Notes under the pieces: generated by a model
The model's database searches: none
What the model saw: the letters and a program-made list of their open reading frames with translations, nothing else
Told to the model about the DNA's origin: nothing
Assembly (NCBI GenBank): GCA_004525155.1
Contig: SPDA01000136.1
Coordinates: 1-6,065 of the forward strand
DNA: 6,065 bases
Origin: Spirochaetales bacterium
GTDB lineage: Bacteria > Spirochaetota > Spirochaetia > SPDA01
Direction: 5' to 3'
Made by a program: the position numbers and the translations under genes
Shown: in pieces, positions 1-6,065 of the stretch
How positions within the stretch are numbered: the first letter of the stretch is position 1
Layout: the number at the start of each line of letters is the position of its first letter

Positions 1-1
1 A

Positions 2-670
2 GAAAACCTGGCTGCTTCCGTTCCCGGCGTCAGGCTCAGGGTGTCATCTCTGGAGCCGGAAAGCATAAACGAGGAACTCCTCGCCGTACTTATGCATCCC
101 ACCATTTGTCCGCACTTCCATCTGCCGGTACAGTCCGGGTCGGACGCCGTACTGCGGCGAATGGCGAGAAGATACTCCGCAGCCGCGGTCGGGAAGGCTG
201 TGCGGGATCTAAGAAATATAAAAACGGATCCTTTCATAGCTGCGGATGTGATAGCCGGCTTTCCCGGGGAGACGGAACAGGATTTCCGTGAGACCCTTGA
301 ACTTATCACCCGCTGCGGTTTCAGCAGACTCCACGTGTTTCCTTTTTCAAGGCGGCCGGGAACCAGGGCAAACGTCATGCCGGGCCAGGTGCCCTCCGCC
401 GTCATAAAGGGGCGTACCAGACAGCTGCTGGAAATTTCCGAAAAACTTTACGACAGCTATGTGCGGCGGTGGGTAGGAAAAGAAGCGGACCTTCTGCTGC
501 AGGAAAAACAGGCAGACGGCGCGTGGACCGGTGTCAGCGGGAACTATCTGTCCCTTACCGCCGCAGGACTTCCGGAGAACGAATCTGCCCCGCAGGCGGG
601 CGGCATTGTCCGTGTCCTCATCGAGTCCTGGGACGGCAGCACCATCAAAGCAGGCTTGCCTACAGGGTGA
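2..670 (+). CDS. mtaB: Threonylcarbamoyladenosine tRNA methylthiotransferase MtaB, C-terminal part (5' end outside window)
   Basis: MtaB is a radical-SAM enzyme that adds a methylthio group to t6A at position 37 of tRNAs reading ANN codons, giving ms2t6A; it is cytosolic. The open frame enters from the left edge and ends at TGA 668-670, giving 222 residues of a family protein usually around 430 long. The GTG at 41 is an internal valine, because the frame continues upstream as ENLAASVPGVRLRV. Visible family marks are RLRVSSLEPESI (residues 11-22; MiaB has a TTSHP type of sequence here), HFHLPVQSGSD (38-48), DVIAGFPGETEQDF (about 82-95) and HVFPFSRRPGTRA (111-123), the last being typical of MtaB. 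The final 80 residues (from about RTRQLLEISEKLYDSYVRRWVGKE) fit the weakly conserved TRAM-like RNA-binding end. The N-terminal domain and the CxxxCxxC cluster motif lie outside the window. The gene converges on and overlaps the M20 gene by 11 bases. The main alternative is another MiaB-type paralogue, which the HVFPFSRRPGT motif argues against. Confidence 0.9.
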   Translation, partial: ENLAASVPGVRLRVSSLEPESINEELLAVLMHPTICPHFHLPVQSGSDAVLRRMARRYSAAAVGKAVRDLRNIKTDPFIAADVIAGFPGETEQDFRETLELITRCGFSRLHVFPFSRRPGTRANVMPGQVPSAVIKGRTRQLLEISEKLYDSYVRRWVGKEADLLLQEKQADGAWTGVSGNYLSLTAAGLPENESAPQAGGIVRVLIESWDGSTIKAGLPTG

Positions 671-1880
671 GCATGAGCCTGGCCATGACCTTCGCGTCTC
701 CCACGAGATTCTTGAGTACGCAGTATTCGTTGGGCTGATGAGCGGTTTCCTCTATCGTGGACCAGACGGCTGTATGTACGCCCTCGTTGCGGAGAAAAGC
801 GCCCACGGTGCCGCCGCCGATGCCCACCACATGGGGATTTGCGCCGTACACGTCCTTGACCGCCTGAGACAGGGCTTTTACCAGGGGAGAATCCTCCGGC
901 GTGGGGATTGATTCCACACACTGTACCGTTTCGACTGTCACGGATACGCCGTATTTTTTTTCCGTCTCTTTCATCATGGAAGAAATTTCATCGAGCACCC
1001 GCTTAAGCGGCACGGCAGGGAGAACCCTGCAGTCAAGATAGAAACAGTCGTCCCCCGGGATGGTGTTGATATTGGGTACGTTCGCTTCCTGTTTTGTAGG
1101 GCAGAAGGTGGAGTAATCAGGCTCGAAGATTGGATTCCTGTCGGGAAATATCCTCCGCAGTTCCGTCAGTCTCATGACAAGATAGGACCCCGCCTCAAAG
1201 GCGTTGACGCCCTGGTCGGGTCTCGAAGCATGGCACTGCTTCCCCTTTACCGTGAATTTAAGCCAGAGCAGACTTTTTTCCGCAATTTCGATCTGTTCGC
1301 CTTTCTCGTCCCCGCCGTCCGGAACCAGGGCAAGGTCCGAGGAGGAAAAAAGCTTGAAGTGATCCTTCAGGTACTTTATGCCGAAATCGGATCCGACCTC
1401 TTCGTCCGCGACAAAGAGGAGCTTTACCGTACGTTTGGGCGTTATGCCGTTCCTTATAAGCCCCAGGGCGGCAAAGGCGGATGCGGTAAGCCCCTGCTGA
1501 TTGTCCTCGACACCGCGGCCGTAGATTTTACCGTCTTTTACCGTCGCCTTGAAGGGGTCTGTTTCCCAGAATTTCATTTCACCGGGAGGCACAATGTCCG
1601 TATGGGACATGAGCCAGAATACACTGCCGGATTCCCTGCCCGGTATGGTTACCACAAGGTTAGGGCGCACCCCGGAGGGCACTTTATCATCGGGCACATC
1701 GTACTGCTTTATATCGCTGAATCCCTGTTCCTTAAGCCAGCCAAGAAGGGCCCGGGCCTTTTTATCCTCCCCTTCCCCGCCGCTTGAGGGAGATATGGCG
1801 GGGATTGCGGTGAGCAGTGTCTGCAGGGCAATCATGCCGTCGGTGGAACCATCCAGGAATTTATTTATCGCCTCAATCAT
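660..1880 (-). CDS. M20 family zinc metallo-hydrolase (DapE/ArgE-like), substrate unknown
   Basis: This is a 406-residue co-catalytic metallo-hydrolase of family M20, a group that cleaves amide bonds in N-acylated amino acids or small peptides. The metal and catalytic residues are all present: SHTDIVPPG (H93 ligand, D95), GRGVEDNQQG (bridging D126), VADEEVGS (catalytic E160 and ligand E161), VPDGGD (D188) and ETAHQPNE (H381). CHAS (H217) fits the dimerisation-domain histidine. Length and domain order (catalytic, inserted dimerisation domain at roughly 200-320, catalytic) are normal, and there is no signal peptide, so it is probably cytosolic. ATG 1880-1878 is chosen because AGGAG stands 7 bases upstream; an in-frame extension to 2027 would run through rlmB and adds a sequence unlike the family. 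The stop TAG overlaps the end of mtaB. DapE, ArgE, dipeptidase and carboxypeptidase activities are all possible. The motifs do not decide between them, and the neighbours do not point to lysine or arginine synthesis. Confidence 0.9.
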   Translation of the reverse strand: MIEAINKFLDGSTDGMIALQTLLTAIPAISPSSGGEGEDKKARALLGWLKEQGFSDIKQYDVPDDKVPSGVRPNLVVTIPGRESGSVFWLMSHTDIVPPGEMKFWETDPFKATVKDGKIYGRGVEDNQQGLTASAFAALGLIRNGITPKRTVKLLFVADEEVGSDFGIKYLKDHFKLFSSSDLALVPDGGDEKGEQIEIAEKSLLWLKFTVKGKQCHASRPDQGVNAFEAGSYLVMRLTELRRIFPDRNPIFEPDYSTFCPTKQEANVPNINTIPGDDCFYLDCRVLPAVPLKRVLDEISSMMKETEKKYGVSVTVETVQCVESIPTPEDSPLVKALSQAVKDVYGANPHVVGIGGGTVGAFLRNEGVHTAVWSTIEETAHQPNEYCVLKNLVGDAKVMARLMLTL

Positions 1881-1887
1881 GAGAATA

Positions 1888-1892
1888 CTCCT
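1888..1892 (-). promoter_or_regulatory. Ribosome binding site of the M20 hydrolase gene
   Basis: AGGAG on the minus strand, 7 bases before ATG 1880-1878. It is the best Shine-Dalgarno match in the window and settles the start over the longer in-frame ATG at 2027. Confidence 0.75.
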
Positions 1893-1927
1893 GTTTCGTT
1901 GTAACAATCGATTTTTTCTTTTGAGTA

Positions 1928-1956
1928 ACTTTATACGGTTATCGGGAAAACTGCAA
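1928..1956 (-). promoter_or_regulatory. Possible sigma-70-type promoter for the M20 hydrolase gene
   Basis: The 91-base gap between rlmB and the M20 gene holds, on the minus strand, TTGCAG (1956-1951) as a possible -35 box. The possible -10 boxes overlap: TATAAA (1935-1930, 15-base spacer) or TAAAGT (1933-1928, 17-base spacer). Neither pairing is ideal, since the better box has the short spacer. The stretch is AT-rich compared with the coding regions around it, and the gap is the longest in the minus-strand run. This is an inference from a consensus match only. Confidence 0.25.
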
Positions 1957-1971
1957 CCTTGGCCCGCCGGC

Positions 1972-2694
1972 CTAGCCCTGCTGCCGCCGTATCTCGTACA
2001 TGAGTATGCCGGCCGCAACGGAGACATTGAGCGAATCCACGTGCCCGGCGGTGGGAATGGAAACCAGCGTATCGCACCGTTCCTTAAGCAGCCTGCTGAT
2101 GCCGGACCCTTCGCTGCCCAGAACGAGTACGGCCGGGCCCTTGAATTTCGCCTTCGGCGCCGGCACTCCCTCCATGGCCGCGCCGAAAATCCAGAACCCT
2201 GCCTTTTTCATGTCCTCCGCGGACCGTACGAGATTGGAAACGGTGAAGATCCGAAGATAGGCGAGAGCGCCGGCGGATGATTGCGCCACCACCGCGGTTT
2301 CTCTTGCGCTCCGCCTTTCGCGCACCACTACCGCATCCGCGGAAAACTGGTCTGCGCTGCGCAGGATCGCGCCGTAATTGTGAGGATCCGTAATACTGTC
2401 AAGAATGATGATGAGGGGATTTTTCCCGGTGTCCGCGGCGGCGAGAAATTCCTTGAACTCTCTCTCCCCTGACTCATTGCCCGGCTCCAGCGCAAGAACC
2501 AGGCCACGGTGTTCCGGACCGGCCATGCGCTCAATTTCCGGCCGGGATGTTTCTTCTGAGCGGACTCCCTTCTCCCCGGCGAGCCTCAGGATAGCGTCTA
2601 TCCTTGTGCTGTGCGTACAGAAATACAGCACGCCTCTTTCCGAACTTTTTTTGATTTGTTCTTCAATGGCATGGAAACCGGTCAGATAATACAA
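1972..2694 (-). CDS. rlmB: TrmH/SpoU family RNA 2'-O-methyltransferase, RlmB type
   Basis: RlmB methylates the 2'-OH of a conserved guanosine in the peptidyl-transferase region of 23S rRNA (G2251 in E. coli) using S-adenosylmethionine. The 240-residue protein has the three SPOUT motifs in order: LDSITDPHNYGAILRSADQF (99-118; N106 and R112 are the usual catalytic positions), VLGSEGSGIS (191-200; E195) and IPTAGHVDSLNVSVA (213-227). The N-terminal part LTGFHAIEE (4-12) and the HRGLVLALEP segment (62-71) fit the small substrate-binding domain of RlmB, and the length is normal. The start is TTG 2694-2692: an in-frame TGA lies three codons upstream, and the first internal Met (57) would remove the whole N-terminal domain. 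The Shine-Dalgarno is weak (AGAAAG, about 8 bases away). The start is only 13 bases after the stop of the exported-protein gene, so translational coupling is plausible. A tRNA-directed TrmH relative cannot be excluded, but the N-terminal domain favours RlmB. Confidence 0.88.
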   Translation of the reverse strand: MYYLTGFHAIEEQIKKSSERGVLYFCTHSTRIDAILRLAGEKGVRSEETSRPEIERMAGPEHRGLVLALEPGNESGEREFKEFLAAADTGKNPLIIILDSITDPHNYGAILRSADQFSADAVVVRERRSARETAVVAQSSAGALAYLRIFTVSNLVRSAEDMKKAGFWIFGAAMEGVPAPKAKFKGPAVLVLGSEGSGISRLLKERCDTLVSIPTAGHVDSLNVSVAAGILMYEIRRQQG

Positions 2695-2707
2695 AGCCGG
2701 TCACTTT

Positions 2708-3100
2708 CTAAAATTGCTTGACGAGGTCGAATTTGCCGTCAAAATCCGTGTCCCTTTCGTATTTTTCGATGTAAACCCCTTTATGGAGGTAAACACGAAG
2801 GTCCACCAGGCCGTCGTAATTGGAATCCACCTCGCGCAGGGTGAGGATACCTTCCTTGTAAAAATAAAAATCGTCCATGGAACCGTCGTAATTAAAATCC
2901 TGCTCTTCATATATTTTATTGCCGTCTTCACTGTACCGCAGCAGGTAATCCGCCTTGCCGTCAATGTTGCGATCCGTACGTACACAGGTCACGCCTTCCG
3001 GCTCATTTTCGCTCCACTGTTTTATAGTTTGTTCATTGGCGGACCAGGCCATGGAAAGGGGAATAACCGATAAAAAAAGAAAACACAGGCCGTACTTCAT
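2708..3100 (-). CDS. Small exported protein with four DxNxDGxxD repeats, function unknown
   Basis: I do not recognise this protein as a named family. It has 130 residues. Residues 1-21 (MKYGLCFLFLSVIPLSMAWSA) look like a Sec signal peptide with a short basic start, a hydrophobic core and a likely cut near ASA-type small residues at 18-21; Cys6 lies inside the core and is not a lipobox. The mature part carries four acidic loops: DRNIDGKAD (43-51), DFNYDGSMD (68-76), DSNYDGLVD (92-100) and DTDFDGKFD (117-125), spaced 25, 24 and 25 residues. These resemble EF-hand or dockerin-type calcium loops. Between loops come aromatic-rich alternating stretches such as DFYFYKEG and LRVYLHKG, suggesting beta-hairpins rather than EF-hand helices. 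ATG 3100 is preferred to ATG 3115 because GGAG sits 7 bases before it. GC is about 45% by hand count, below the flanking conserved genes. Export and calcium binding are inferences; a periplasmic or surface role is likely. Confidence 0.8.
   Translation of the reverse strand: MKYGLCFLFLSVIPLSMAWSANEQTIKQWSENEPEGVTCVRTDRNIDGKADYLLRYSEDGNKIYEEQDFNYDGSMDDFYFYKEGILTLREVDSNYDGLVDLRVYLHKGVYIEKYERDTDFDGKFDLVKQF
2726..2974 (-). repeat. Four tandem coding repeats (about 25 residues each) with a DxNxDGxxD core
   Basis: The cores lie at 2974-2948, 2899-2873, 2827-2801 and 2752-2726. All four keep D1, D5, G6 and D9. Position 3 is N, N, N, D. The middle two are most alike, also at the DNA level (both read D-x-N-Y-D-G). 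This suggests growth by internal duplication of a roughly 75-base unit followed by divergence. The last unit is cut short, ending five residues after the core. Confidence 0.85.
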
Positions 3101-3107
3101 TGTCTTT

Positions 3108-3111
3108 CTCC
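3108..3111 (-). promoter_or_regulatory. Ribosome binding site deciding the start of the exported repeat protein
   Basis: GGAG on the minus strand, 7 bases before ATG 3100-3098. The alternative ATG at 3115-3113 has no Shine-Dalgarno-like sequence and would place MWRKT in front of the signal peptide. Confidence 0.6.
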
Positions 3112-3172
3112 ACATTGCGCTTTATAAATACTATCGACCGGGAGTGTCTGAAAATGAAGCGGGGCATTCTTT

Positions 3173-3700
3173 TTATTCGGACCCCCGCCGGGTTTCGAGC
3201 TTTGCAATGAGATCATTGATTTTGACCGCCAGTTCCTGGAATTTGTCCTTTTCCCGCAGATGGATCCGCACCTTCTCCTCCCCGTCCAGAACACGCTGGA
3301 TATCGGTCATCATCCTGAAGGCCGGGCCGGCCAGCCTGTGGGAATACCGCAGACCGATAAATGAAACAACGATCATGAGCAGGAGATTGTTCACAAGTAT
3401 GGGCGGTACAACGAGGTGCATGCGTTTAACGCCGGGAATCACCCTGGTATCAAAGAATTTTTCCTTGACAACCTCCCCGTCCACCACTGTTTCCCGGTAT
3501 ACCGTTACCTGCTTGGAAATGGTGATGAATTCCTTGAAAAGGTTGTCGCCCGCATAGGACGAGATCCAGTAATAACACGCAAAACCGGCTGAAAAAACCA
3601 TGAGAGTTATGAGGACGGCCACTAGAAATGTGACAACCAGGTTATACTGAAACCGTTTATCAATAACGAGATTGGAGCGCTTGAATTTTTCTTCTTCCAT
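3173..3700 (-). CDS. Small two-helix membrane protein with a C-terminal HAMP domain and no output domain
   Basis: The 175-residue protein starts with a charged cytoplasmic segment (1-18). It has a first membrane helix at about 21-45 (core LVVTFLVAVLITLMVF), an extracytoplasmic stretch of about 50 residues (46-96) and a second helix at about 97-117. The cytoplasmic remainder (118-171) reads as a HAMP domain: RYSHRLAGPAFRM with the conserved proline at 126, then DIQRVLDGEEKVRIHLREKDKFQEL and a second amphipathic helix LAVKINDLIAKLE. HAMP domains pass signals from membrane sensors to kinases, cyclases or chemotaxis modules, but here the chain stops four residues after the HAMP helix. The protein may therefore act through a partner or be a structural membrane protein. 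The RYSHRLAGP sequence is familiar from other short bacterial HAMP proteins. ATG 3700 has a weak AAGAG about 9 bases upstream. It starts 43 bases after the dnaJ stop. The specific function is unknown. Confidence 0.82.
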   Translation of the reverse strand: MEEEKFKRSNLVIDKRFQYNLVVTFLVAVLITLMVFSAGFACYYWISSYAGDNLFKEFITISKQVTVYRETVVDGEVVKEKFFDTRVIPGVKRMHLVVPPILVNNLLLMIVVSFIGLRYSHRLAGPAFRMMTDIQRVLDGEEKVRIHLREKDKFQELAVKINDLIAKLETRRGSE

Positions 3701-3743
3701 AGGTCCATACTCTTACAGATGGCCGGAAAAATCAACAATTTTT

Positions 3744-4886
3744 TTAATTCGAATAACTGGAACGAAGTTCGGAAAGACGGACGGGTTTCGGATTCGTTTC
3801 TTCACCCAGAAGTTTCGACAACTCCTCCAGCAGGTCCTTTTCCTTTCCCGTGAGCTTCGAGGGCACCTGGACCATTATCTTTATGTACATGTCTCCCCGC
3901 CGGTTCGCGTTATGGAGAAAGGGTATGCCTTCCCCGCGGACCCTCAGGATCTTTCCATTCTGGGTACCCTGGGGCACCTTAACCCTGATTTTTTTGTTGT
4001 CCAGGGTGGTGACAAATACTTCCGTCCCCAGGGAAGCCTGGGTTATCGATATGGGGATGACACAATATACGTCGGTGTTGTCCCGTTCAAAATACTCATG
4101 GGGTTGGACGGTGATATAAACGTACAGATCGCCGGCCGGACCTCCGTTGGGGCCCGCCTCTCCCTGGCCGGGAATGTGGATGCGTTTGCCCGTTTCAATG
4201 CCCGGCGGAATGGTTACCTTTATCTTCTGGCGTTTCTGCAGCAGACCGCTGCCGCTGCAGGTCTTGCAGGGGTTCTCTATGACATACCCTTCTCCGCGGC
4301 AGGTGGGGCAGGTCTGGGCAATGGAGAAAAAACCCTGGCTGCGTCTGATCTGTCCGCTTCCGCCGCAGGAGGGGCACATCCGCTTGCCGCTGCCGGAAGC
4401 GGCGCCGGTTCCTCCGCAGTCGCTGCAGGACTGGTTCTTCATGAAGGAGATTTCCTCCTTGATTCCGAAAACGGCGTCGTGAAAAGCTATCTCCATGTCG
4501 TAACGTAAATCCGAACCCCGTTGGACCGATTCCTTGGCGGAACGCCTGGATCTGCTCCCGCCGAAGAAGCTGTCAAAAATCCCGGAAAAATCGCCGAAGA
4601 TGTCTTCGAAGTCCCTGAACACGGTGGAATAATCATGCCCGCCGGCCCCGCCGCCCATGCCTTCAATGCCTGCAAAGCCGAACTGATCGTAAGCCTGCCG
4701 TTTTTTATCGTCCCCAAGGACCTCATAGGCTTCGGTCGCCTCCTTGAACTTTTCCTCGGCTTCCTTGTTCCCTGGATTTTTATCGGGGTGATGCTGAATG
4801 GCAAGTTTCCTGTACGCCTTTTTTATGTCGTCCTTGGAGACATTTTTCTGTACTCCAAGGACTTCGTAGTAATCCCTTTTAGCCAA
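3744..4886 (-). CDS. dnaJ: Chaperone protein DnaJ (Hsp40, type I)
   Basis: DnaJ binds unfolded proteins in the cytosol, delivers them to DnaK and stimulates DnaK ATPase activity. The 380-residue protein is full length with all type I parts. These are the J domain (1-70) with HPD at 33-35, a short Gly/Phe region (about 70-112), a zinc-binding domain with four CxxCxGxG units (C154/C157, C171/C174, C193/C196, C207/C210), and the two C-terminal substrate-binding beta domains (about 220-345), ending in a dimerisation segment. No key residue is missing. The start codon is TTG 4886-4884, giving the standard [13 protein letters not shown]-terminus; no in-frame ATG lies nearby to replace it. Upstream is AAGAG about 8 bases away, a weak Shine-Dalgarno. 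It lies 26 bases after the dnaK stop, so co-transcription with dnaK is very likely. The TTG start may keep DnaJ below DnaK in amount, which is an inference. Confidence 0.97.
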   Translation of the reverse strand: MAKRDYYEVLGVQKNVSKDDIKKAYRKLAIQHHPDKNPGNKEAEEKFKEATEAYEVLGDDKKRQAYDQFGFAGIEGMGGGAGGHDYSTVFRDFEDIFGDFSGIFDSFFGGSRSRRSAKESVQRGSDLRYDMEIAFHDAVFGIKEEISFMKNQSCSDCGGTGAASGSGKRMCPSCGGSGQIRRSQGFFSIAQTCPTCRGEGYVIENPCKTCSGSGLLQKRQKIKVTIPPGIETGKRIHIPGQGEAGPNGGPAGDLYVYITVQPHEYFERDNTDVYCVIPISITQASLGTEVFVTTLDNKKIRVKVPQGTQNGKILRVRGEGIPFLHNANRRGDMYIKIMVQVPSKLTGKEKDLLEELSKLLGEETNPKPVRLSELRSSYSN

Positions 4887-4912
4887 CTTTTTTTCTCTTT
4901 TCGAGGACTATA

Positions 4913-6065
4913 TTATTTGCTGTCGTCTTCATCTACGACTTCATAATCAACATCTTCCGCACCGCTCTTCCCATGGTCGCCGCCCGGAGAATTACCGGAA
5001 GAAGACCGCCCGTCGCCTTCATTCTGGCCGCCACTGTCATGGGTTTCACCCGCATGCCCGGCGCCCGCTTCCGGCCCTGCCTTCTTGTAGACCTCTTCCG
5101 CCAGTTTGTAGGAAGCCTGTTTCAGGGTTTCCGTCTTTGCCTTAATTTCTGCGATCTGACCGCCCTCGAGCGCTTTCCGTAAATCTTCTATCGCGGTCTC
5201 GATCTTGTTCCTATCGTCAGCAGTTATCTTGTCGCCGAAATCCTTCAGGGACTTTTCAGTGGCGTAGACCATGCTGTCAGCTTCGTTCCGCACCTCCGCC
5301 TTTTCCTTCTCGCGCTTGTCTTCTTCGGCGTGAGTTTCCGCGTCCCGCACCATGCGCTGTATTTCTTCTTCCGTAAGCCCCGAGGATGATTCGATGCGGA
5401 TCTTCTGCTCCTTTCCGGTACCGAGGTCCTTGGCGGACACATGGACGATACCGTTTGCATCAATGTCGAAGGTAACCTCTATCTGAGGCACTCCCCTGGG
5501 AGCCGGCGGAATACCCACCAGGTCGAATCGCCCGAGAGTGCGGTTCTGGCTTGCCATTTCGCGCTCACCCTGGAGCACATGGATGGAAACGGCCGTCTGG
5601 TTGTCCGCAGCCGTGGAAAATATCTGGGTCTTTTTCGTGGGTATCGTCGTGTTCTTCTCGATTAGTTTGGTAAACACTGAACCCAGTGTTTCAATGCCCA
5701 GGGAAAGAGGGGTAACGTCGAGAAGAAGCACGTCCTTTACGTCGCCGGCGAGAATTCCGCCCTGAATCGCGGCCCCGATGGCCACAACCTTGTCGGGGTT
5801 CACGCTCTTGTTCGGTTCCTTCTGAAAAAGTTCCTTGACCAGAGCCTGTACAGCCGGAGTTCGCGTGGAGCCGCCTACCAGGATTACCTCGTCGATGTCT
5901 TCGGCCTTGAGCCCGGCGTCCTTGAGCGCCTGGATGCAGGGGCCCTTGGTCCTTTGGAGCAGGTCCTCTATCAGCTGTTCGAACTTTGCCCTGGTCAGAT
6001 TGTACTGTAAATGCTTCGGCCCGGACGCATCCGCCGTTATAAAGGGAAGATTGATGTCCGTCGTC
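4913..6065 (-). CDS. dnaK: Chaperone protein DnaK (Hsp70), C-terminal part (5' end outside window)
   Basis: DnaK is the ATP-driven Hsp70 chaperone of the cytosol. The frame runs in from the right edge and ends at TAA 4915-4913, giving 383 residues. The first visible sequence, [18 protein letters not shown], matches the region near residue 280 of E. coli DnaK, so the phosphate-binding half of the ATPase domain is missing from view. Present are the end of the ATPase domain ([10 protein letters not shown] 61-70; AIGAAIQGG 95-103), the interdomain linker DVLLLDVTP (111-119), the substrate-binding beta domain (about 120-230, with [16 protein letters not shown]) and the helical lid (about 230-328). 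A low-complexity tail of about 55 residues (329-383), rich in Gly, Ser, Glu and His, ends in [13 protein letters not shown] with the usual EVVD signature. The GTG at 5803 is an internal valine (KSVNPDKVV). The promoter and any CIRCE-type element would lie upstream, outside the window. Confidence 0.97.
   Translation of the reverse strand, partial: TTDINLPFITADASGPKHLQYNLTRAKFEQLIEDLLQRTKGPCIQALKDAGLKAEDIDEVILVGGSTRTPAVQALVKELFQKEPNKSVNPDKVVAIGAAIQGGILAGDVKDVLLLDVTPLSLGIETLGSVFTKLIEKNTTIPTKKTQIFSTAADNQTAVSIHVLQGEREMASQNRTLGRFDLVGIPPAPRGVPQIEVTFDIDANGIVHVSAKDLGTGKEQKIRIESSSGLTEEEIQRMVRDAETHAEEDKREKEKAEVRNEADSMVYATEKSLKDFGDKITADDRNKIETAIEDLRKALEGGQIAEIKAKTETLKQASYKLAEEVYKKAGPEAGAGHAGETHDSGGQNEGDGRSSSGNSPGGDHGKSGAEDVDYEVVDEDDSK

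Noticed and set aside
41..670. mtaB starting at GTG 41 as a short complete gene
   Set aside because: The frame stays open to the left edge and the upstream residues continue the MtaB sequence, so the gene is simply cut by the window.
1961..1972. GC-rich palindrome GGCCCGCCGGCC at the end of rlmB as a terminator
   Set aside because: The stem is only 4 base pairs with a 4-base loop and no T-run follows directly on the minus strand; the nearest short T-run is about ten bases further on.
1881..2027. N-terminal extension of the M20 protein to an ATG at 2027
   Set aside because: The extra 49 residues would overlap rlmB by 56 bases and are unlike M20 proteins, while the ATG at 1880 has a good AGGAG 7 bases upstream and begins at the normal family position.
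1549..2280. A 243-codon plus-strand open frame opposite the M20 and rlmB genes
   Set aside because: It spans two real minus-strand genes and their gap, has no recognisable domain and reflects the codon pattern of the genes on the other strand.
3101..3172. A promoter in the 72-base gap before the exported-protein gene
   Set aside because: TATTTA and TATAAA sequences occur on the minus strand, but no -35 box close to consensus lies at the right distance; too weak to list as a feature.
3720..3747. A-rich and T-rich inverted pair after dnaJ as a terminator
   Set aside because: The possible stem on the minus strand (AAAAAT with ATTTTT) is six or seven weak pairs with no GC core, so it is unlikely to stop transcription.
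3672..4508. A 278-codon plus-strand open frame opposite dnaJ and the start of the HAMP gene
   Set aside because: It is antisense to a complete, strongly conserved dnaJ. Its translation is low-complexity (Ala/Gly-rich where it mirrors the zinc-binding domain) and has no recognisable domain.

Overview
The window is 6,065 bases of ordinary, densely packed bacterial chromosome. It holds six genes. Five lie on the minus strand plus strand counterpart aside: dnaK, dnaJ, a small HAMP membrane protein, a small exported repeat protein and rlmB, followed by an M20 metallo-hydrolase also on the minus strand (so six minus-strand genes), and a seventh gene, mtaB, comes in from the left edge on the plus strand. 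No RNA gene, mobile element, CRISPR array or prophage signal was seen, and no gap between genes exceeds about 100 bases.

Organism: GC content is moderate, roughly 55-60% in hand-counted stretches of the conserved genes. The exported envelope protein points to a Gram-negative-type or spirochaete-type cell. The DnaK tail ending in [11 protein letters not shown], the style of the M20 hydrolase (IPAISPSSGGEGE) and the gene content together suggest a spirochaete of the Treponema/Spirochaeta type. This is an impression from protein style, not a demonstrated assignment; a deltaproteobacterium-like lineage remains possible.

Layout from left to right: (1) 2-670, plus strand, the 3' part of mtaB, a tRNA methylthiotransferase. 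(2) 660-1880, minus, an M20 metallo-hydrolase whose end overlaps the end of mtaB by 11 bases. (3) 1972-2694, minus, rlmB-type SpoU rRNA 2'-O-methyltransferase with a TTG start. (4) 2708-3100, minus, a 130-residue exported protein with four DxNxDGxxD repeats. (5) 3173-3700, minus, a 175-residue two-helix membrane protein with a HAMP domain and no output domain. (6) 3744-4886, minus, complete dnaJ with a TTG start. (7) 4913-6065, minus, the 3' part of dnaK, running off the right edge.

How they work together: DnaK and DnaJ are chaperone partners and are almost certainly co-transcribed, with a 26-base gap. The same-strand run dnaK-dnaJ-HAMP-repeat protein-rlmB has gaps of 26, 43, 72 and 13 bases and no convincing terminator between genes, so it may be one transcript. 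The M20 gene follows after 91 bases and may have its own promoter. The conserved genes look standard. The only parts without a ready explanation are the two small envelope genes between dnaJ and rlmB, which also have lower GC than their neighbours (about 45% and 49% by hand count). I found no evidence of an undescribed multi-gene system.
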